The position numbers and the translations under genes are program-made. Source: Dryas octopetala (taxonomy: Eukaryota > Streptophyta > Magnoliopsida > Rosales > Rosaceae). From it: DNA of 64,000 bases. Within the stretch, counting starts at the first letter, position 1, and every line of letters begins with the position of its first letter. Positions 59,743 through 64,000 of the stretch are shown piece after piece. The stretch spans positions 9,031,409 through 9,095,408 of the forward strand of contig OY992839.1 of the NCBI GenBank assembly GCA_963921425.1, read 5' to 3'. The notes beneath the pieces are model-generated. The model made no database searches and was not told where the DNA came from. It was given only the letters and a program-made list of their open reading frames with translations.

Positions 59743-61168
59743 GGCTTATTCGCGCCAATGCCCCCTGAAAGTAACTTCGATTTTCAATTTGCCCCCTGAA
59801 ACTTCATTCCTCCCACTTTGCCCCCCGAACTTTACAATTTCAATATTCCGTCAACTCCGTCTATGGGTCCGTCAAAAACGCCTACGTGGAAGGGGCAATT
59901 TGGTCTTTTACATTAAACTAAATAAAACAGCCCTAGCATTCCCTCCCCCACCTGAACCCCGACCCCACCCAACCCAACCCACCCCACCAACCTCCCCACC
60001 ACACCATTAACAGGCAAAAAATGAAACCATGAAATTCAACAGCACAAATGAAGGTACACATTTTAAGTTAATTCATCAAAGAAGCATCAATTTATCACAA
60101 ACCCAACAACCAAAACTCAGAGAAATCTCAATTAAACCAAGCAAACAAACAATACCCATATGAAGAATCACCCAGCAAAGCCCAAAAGAACCCACATTAT
60201 CTATAGACACAACACAGCCACATACCTTTGACCATCAAGATTGCCCTGCCCACTGCTCCCTCCACTGCCGTACGACCCATCTTCCGCCGCCGCCTGCCAC
60301 GCGGACTTCCAGGCATGCGAGGGCAGCGGATGCAAGCCGTAAACCCCGGTGGGGTCCACGGCGGGCCTCCCAATCATCATCCCTCCGGGGGCACCTGCAG
60401 GCTGTCCCATTGGAGGATAGTAGGAACCCCACTGGCGGTGGCCCCCACCATGGCGCCGAGGCCGACGGCGGCCTCGTCCTTGATCTCATCCCGGGGGACA
60501 ATATCGATGAGGAAATCGAAGATGTCGGTGCGGGTGATGGCAGCAGCAATGTCGTTTTTCTGGAGTGTGCGTCGTTTGTTCTCCTCGGCGTGGAGCCAAG
60601 AGCAAATGGTGAGCTCGAGGATGAAGAGCTCGCAAGCCTTGGCGAAGAAGACGAGGGCTTCTGCGGAGATCATGCGGACGTCCTCGTCGGCCTTCATGAT
60701 CTTCTTGATGCGGGCAAGGGGGAGCTGGTGGTTCTTAAAGTCGTTCACTTGCTCGATGTCGTGGCGCTGGTAGGTCCAGAACATCTGGAGCTGCTGGTGC
60801 TGGTGCTGCAGGAGGTGGTGGAACGGCGGAGCAGAGACCGATGAGGGTTGGGTTGGTGGGTATGTGATGACGGAAGACTGAGGTGGGTTGGGTCAGGGTT
60901 CAGATGGGGGAGGGAATGGTGGGGTGGGGTGGGTTGGGTTGGGTGGGGTCGGGGTTCAGGTGGGGGAGGGAATGCTGGGGCTGTTTTATTTATTTTAATG
61001 TAAAAGACCAAATTGCCCCTTCCACGTAGGCGTTTTTGACGGACCCATAGATGGAGTTGACGGAATATTGAAATTGTAAAGTTCGGGGGGCAAAGTGGGA
61101 GGAATGAAGTTTCAGGGGGCAAATTGAAAATCGAAGTTACTTTCAGGGGGCATTGGCGCGAATAAGCC
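59743..61168. mobile_element. Pack-MULE-like element carrying an NF-YC fragment
   Basis: 1426 bp with long inverted arms (about 59,743-60,006 and 60,896-61,168) that are almost identical, so the insertion is recent. Ends GGCTTATTCGCGCCAATGCC and its inverse. The target duplication AAAAAAATT is at 59,734-59,742 and 61,169-61,177 (9 bp, perfect). The interior holds an NF-YC gene fragment on the minus strand. Long TIRs, a 9-bp duplication and captured host sequence fit a Pack-MULE. It shares its TIR family with the 53,486-53,974 MITE. Confidence 0.9.
60235..60850 (-). pseudogene. Captured NF-YC (nuclear factor Y subunit C) fragment
   Basis: The minus strand from about 60,850 gives a glutamine/histidine-rich leader and [20 protein letters not shown], then [40 protein letters not shown] and [14 protein letters not shown]: the full histone-fold core of NF-YC, the CCAAT-binding subunit that pairs with NF-YB. 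Intact plant NF-YC then continues with a [22 protein letters not shown] tail. Here that tail ([20 protein letters not shown]) is present but in a different frame from about 60,400, and the first frame stops soon after [14 protein letters not shown].., so at least one small deletion separates them. Usual residues are changed in the core (SAEAL for SAEAP, TICSW for T-RSW). The coding part has no intron. The capture lies inside a transposon; host regulation is unlikely. Confidence 0.88.
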
Positions 61169-61250
61169 AAAAAAATTTGGGCCCCCCTTGAAATTGGGCC
61201 CTGGGCGGTTGCCCCTGGTGCCCTTGCTCAGGGACGACTCTGACGTTAAA

Positions 61251-61396
61251 GGGTAAAGAATGTCTTGTTTGAGTGAGCTAAACCTAGGCGACAAAACTTC
61301 CCAATTACGGCTACGCTTCTGCATGAATTTGAAAGGTTTTTGCTATTGGTTTATGTCTCTTTTTTCTTGGATTTTCAAAGTGTTTTTATTATGGAC
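61251..61396. other. Short spacer
   Basis: Between the hAT target duplication and the LINE fragment; nothing seen. Confidence 0.4.
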
Positions 61397-61992
61397 GAGA
61401 TTCTTAATCGTTTTCATTGGCATTTTGCTTTAACTGAGGATGAGGATGTTGAAATCGTGGTTGGAGATGTGACTATGTTGAGTCATAAATTAAAAAAAAA
61501 ATTACCTTATGCATCAATTAATCACGAAGAAAGATGTCAACCAAGGCGCGTTCATTAGCACCATGAAACGACTCTAGAGTTCCAGGGCTTATGTGCACAT
61601 CCAAGGCATATTTGCCAAACGATTCCTCTTTGCATTTCGAATTGATGGAAATAAAAAGCATATCCTTAGAGGTGGACTCTAGACCTTTGATCAAGCCTTA
61701 TTGGTGTTGGAGGAGACATATATATATTAGGTATGAAAGATCCAATTTGTATTCTGGTCAACCATAAGAAGTTTTGGGTTCAGTGTAATGGCCTCCCTCC
61801 ATTATTATTGACTCCAAGTACGGGGGAAACCCTAAGGCAGGGGTTGGGACGACTTGTGGGTGTGGAGCAAAATCGGGAGAGTAATTATGCCGAGGATTTT
61901 CTACGAGTTTGTGTAGCAATTGATGTCACCAAACCTTTGCAACGGTTCGTTCGATCGAGTGTCAACCCCTGGACAAAACCCATCTTCAAATA
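61397..61992 (+). pseudogene. LINE (L1-type) ORF1 fragment, DUF4283 / zinc-knuckle-type
   Basis: The first frame gives MDEILNRFHWHFALTEDEDV and onward, resembling the start of plant LINE ORF1 proteins. After frame changes, GGL followed by TFDQALLVLEE (near 61,670-61,710) and the frame 61,733-61,993 (KKFWVQCNGLPPLLLTPSTG; RVCVAIDVTKPLQRFVRSS) match the DUF4283 nucleic-acid-binding domain of these proteins (FWVQ-HGLP..; VRIDITKPL). At least two frame changes and stops separate the pieces. No reverse transcriptase follows; the tandem repeat begins directly after. Confidence 0.65.
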
Positions 61993-64000
61993 AGGTTTAA
62001 CTATAATATAAAAGTCATACCTTAAAGTATCTCAAGTCATGCATTAGGGCATCTCAAGTAATTCTTTAAGAATTTCAGTTCGTAGCTCGATGAATTTTAA
62101 TTTTTTATACCCATGATGCATGCATTTCAAACTATATCTAGTGGCATTCTAAATCATGTTTTGCCGCTTCCAAAATCATACGCTTAAGTTTCTTAAGTTG
62201 TGCCTTAGGGTGTCTCAAATCATACCTTAGGGTATCCTAAGTCATTCCTTGAGAATTTCAGTTCGTAGCTCAAGACATTTTAAATGTTTATACTCTTGAT
62301 GCATTTCAAATATATTGTATCTAGTGACATCTCAAGTCATGTTTTGACGCTTCCAAAGGAGCTTCTCAAATTGTGCTTTATGTCATCTCAAGTCGTTCCT
62401 TAGGGCATCCTAAGTGTTTCTTTGAGAATTTTATTTCGTAGCTCAAAACATTTTAAATGTTAATACCTTTGATGCATTTCATATTATAGCTACAAACATC
62501 CTAAGTTATGTTTTAACATTTCTCAAGTCATACCCTAGAGTTTCTTAAGTCGTTGTTTAAGGCATCCCAAGTTGTTCCTTGAGAATTTCAGTTCTTACCT
62601 CGAGACATTTTAAATGTTTATACCTTTGATGCATTTCAAATTTTACCTAGTGACATTCCAAGTCATGTTTTGACGTTTCCAAAGTCATAACCTAAAGTTT
62701 CTCAAGTTGTTCCTTAGGGCATCCCAAATCAATTTTTGAGAATTTCATTTCGTAGCTCGAGGCATTTTAAATGTTAATACCTTTGATGCATTTCATATTA
62801 TACCTACAAACATCATAAGTTATGTTTTAACGCTTCTCAAGTCATAACCTAGAGTATCCCAAGTCATGCATTAGGGCATCTTAAGTCGTTGTTTAGGACA
62901 TTTCAAGTCGTTCCTTAAAAATTTCAGTTCGTAGCTCGATGAATTTTAATTTTTTTTATACCCATTATGCATTTCAAACTGTACCTAGTGACAGTCTAAG
63001 TCATGTTTTGCCACTTCCAAAGTCATACGCTTAAGTTTCTCAATTTGTGCCTTAGGACATCTCAAGTCATTCCTTAGGGTATCCCAAGTCGTTTCTTTGA
63101 AAATTTCAGTTCATAACTTGAAACATTTTAAATGTTTATACTCTTGATGCATTTCAAATTGTACCTAGTGACATCTCAAATTATGTTTTGACGCTTCCAA
63201 AAGAGTAATGTCTTATGTCATCTCAAGTTGTTTCTTAGGGCATCCTAAGTCGTTCCTTAAGAATTTCATTTCGTAACTCGAGACATTTTAAATGTTAATA
63301 CCTTTTATGCATTTCATATTATACCTACAAACATCCTAAGTTATGTTTTAACGCTTCCCAAGTCATACCATAGAGTTTCTCAAGTCTAGCATTAGGGCAT
63401 CTTAAGTCGTTGCTTACGGCATCCCAAGTCATTTTTTGAGAATTTCAATTCATAACTCGAGAAATTTTAATTTTTTTATACCATTGATGCATTTCAAATT
63501 GTACCTAGTGACATCTCAATTCATGTTTTGACGCTTCCAAAGTCATATTGTAGAGTTTCTAAAGTCGTGCCTTAAGGTATGCTAAGTTATTCCTTAAGAA
63601 TTTCAGTTTGTAGATCGAGACATTTTAAATTTTTATACCCTTGATGAATTTTATATTGTACTTAATGAAGTTTCAAATCATGTTTTAACGCTTCCAAAGT
63701 CATATCCTAGAGTTTCTTAAGTCTAACATTAGGGTATCTCAAGTTGTTACTTAAGGCATCCCAAGTCGTTTATTTATAATTTAAGTTCATAACTCGAGAA
63801 ATTTTAATTTTTTATACCCTTCATACATTTCAAATTGTACCTAGTGACATCTCAAGTCATGTTTTGACCTAGAGTTTCTCAAGTCGTGCCTTAACACATC
63901 CTAAATTTTTTCTTAGGGTATGCTAAGTTGTTTCTTGAGAATTTCAGTTCATAGATCGAGACATTTTAAATTGATGCATTTTATTTTGTACGTAATGAAA
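61993..64000. repeat. Tandem (satellite-like) repeat array, 156-183-bp units
   Basis: The anchor AATTTCAGTTCGTAGCTCGA recurs at about 62,071, 62,254, 62,428, 62,584, 62,741, 62,920, 63,102, 63,262, 63,441, 63,599, 63,779 and 63,940. Spacings are 156-183 bp and fall into a short (156-161) and a long (174-183) class. Other conserved blocks are GACATTTTAAATGTTTATAC, TTGATGCATTTCAAATTGTA, AGTGACATCTCAAGTCATGT and TTTTGACGCTTCCAAAGTCA, with sub-repeats of GGCATCTCAAGTCGTTCCTTA. The array runs off the right edge. No coding seen. Confidence 0.9.

Larger units (their letters stand above)
58910..61242. mobile_element. Non-autonomous hAT element (host of a Pack-MULE)
   Basis: Left end CAGTGTCATTTCTAACATTT; right end (reverse complement) CAGAGTCGTCCCTGAGCAAG. 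Target duplications ATGTTAAA (58,902-58,909) and ACGTTAAA (61,243-61,250) match 7 of 8. Subterminal GGGGCGAAAATCTGAAATGG and TTGAAATTGGGCCCTGGGCG-like segments are typical of a common plant hAT family. No transposase is present. Without the inserted 1.4-kb element it would be about 0.9 kb. Confidence 0.75.

Noticed and set aside
60228-60844. Plus-strand open frames across the NF-YC region
   Set aside because: They are antisense shadows of the NF-YC fragment, favoured by its GC-rich codons.
59741-61170. Two nearly identical open frames starting MAYSRQCPLKVTS at both ends
   Set aside because: They are translations of the inverted arms of the Pack-MULE, not genes.
61993-64000. Possible CRISPR-like array because of regular spacing
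   Set aside because: The whole unit is conserved, with no unique spacers, and this is a plant nuclear sequence; it is a satellite-type tandem repeat.

Overview
The window is plant nuclear DNA. The introns are GT-AG and AT-rich, the host genes are plant families (SWI3D, Rab7/RABG3, BURP, organ-specific protein, F-box/FBA), and plant transposons fill the spaces between them. The transposon types and the endogenous pararetrovirus suggest a eudicot, possibly Rosaceae; the species cannot be fixed from sequence alone.

Layout. 1-8.3 kb: AT-rich, transposon-littered DNA with hAT-like and PIF/Harbinger remnants, a broken 2OG-Fe(II) oxygenase, a 124-bp MITE, a Copia LTR fragment and minus-strand exon-like pieces of an unrecognised gene. 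8.4-10.7 kb: an intact minus-strand F-box gene whose upstream region carries a tandem repeat and a long (AG)n tract. About 13-24.6 kb: an old, heavily decayed minus-strand endogenous pararetrovirus (Caulimoviridae) split by a much younger Ty3/Gypsy element with 5-bp target duplications. 24.7-30.3 kb: AT-rich DNA without a convincing gene. 30.4-33.9 kb: a decayed plant-mobile-domain (PMD) element. 34.4-35.5 kb: a long-TIR Mutator-like element with a MITE nested in its right arm.

The most unusual gene lies at 35,591-39,155. Six exons with canonical splice sites keep one frame through a fragment of cytosolic phenylalanyl-tRNA synthetase alpha, an HSF-like DNA-binding fold and an F-box/FBA protein. 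A further synthetase exon lies unused in intron 4. Next come a BURP-domain gene (minus), an organ-specific protein gene (plus), a seven-exon SWI3D chromatin-remodelling gene (plus) and a seven-exon Rab7-type GTPase gene (minus). SWI3D and Rab7 converge on a 489-bp Mutator-type MITE. A hAT MITE with a perfect 8-bp duplication sits 134 bp upstream of the SWI3D start codon.

The right end is a nest: a 2.3-kb hAT element (58,910-61,242) holds a 1.4-kb Pack-MULE-like element (59,743-61,168) that carries an NF-YC gene fragment. The Pack-MULE has the same TIR family as the MITE near SWI3D. A LINE ORF1 remnant and about 2 kb of 156-183-bp tandem repeat, running off the right edge, close the window.

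Exon coordinates for the chimeric gene, BURP, organ-specific protein, SWI3D and Rab7 were worked out by hand from splice motifs and frame continuity. They are internally consistent but not supported by transcripts here.
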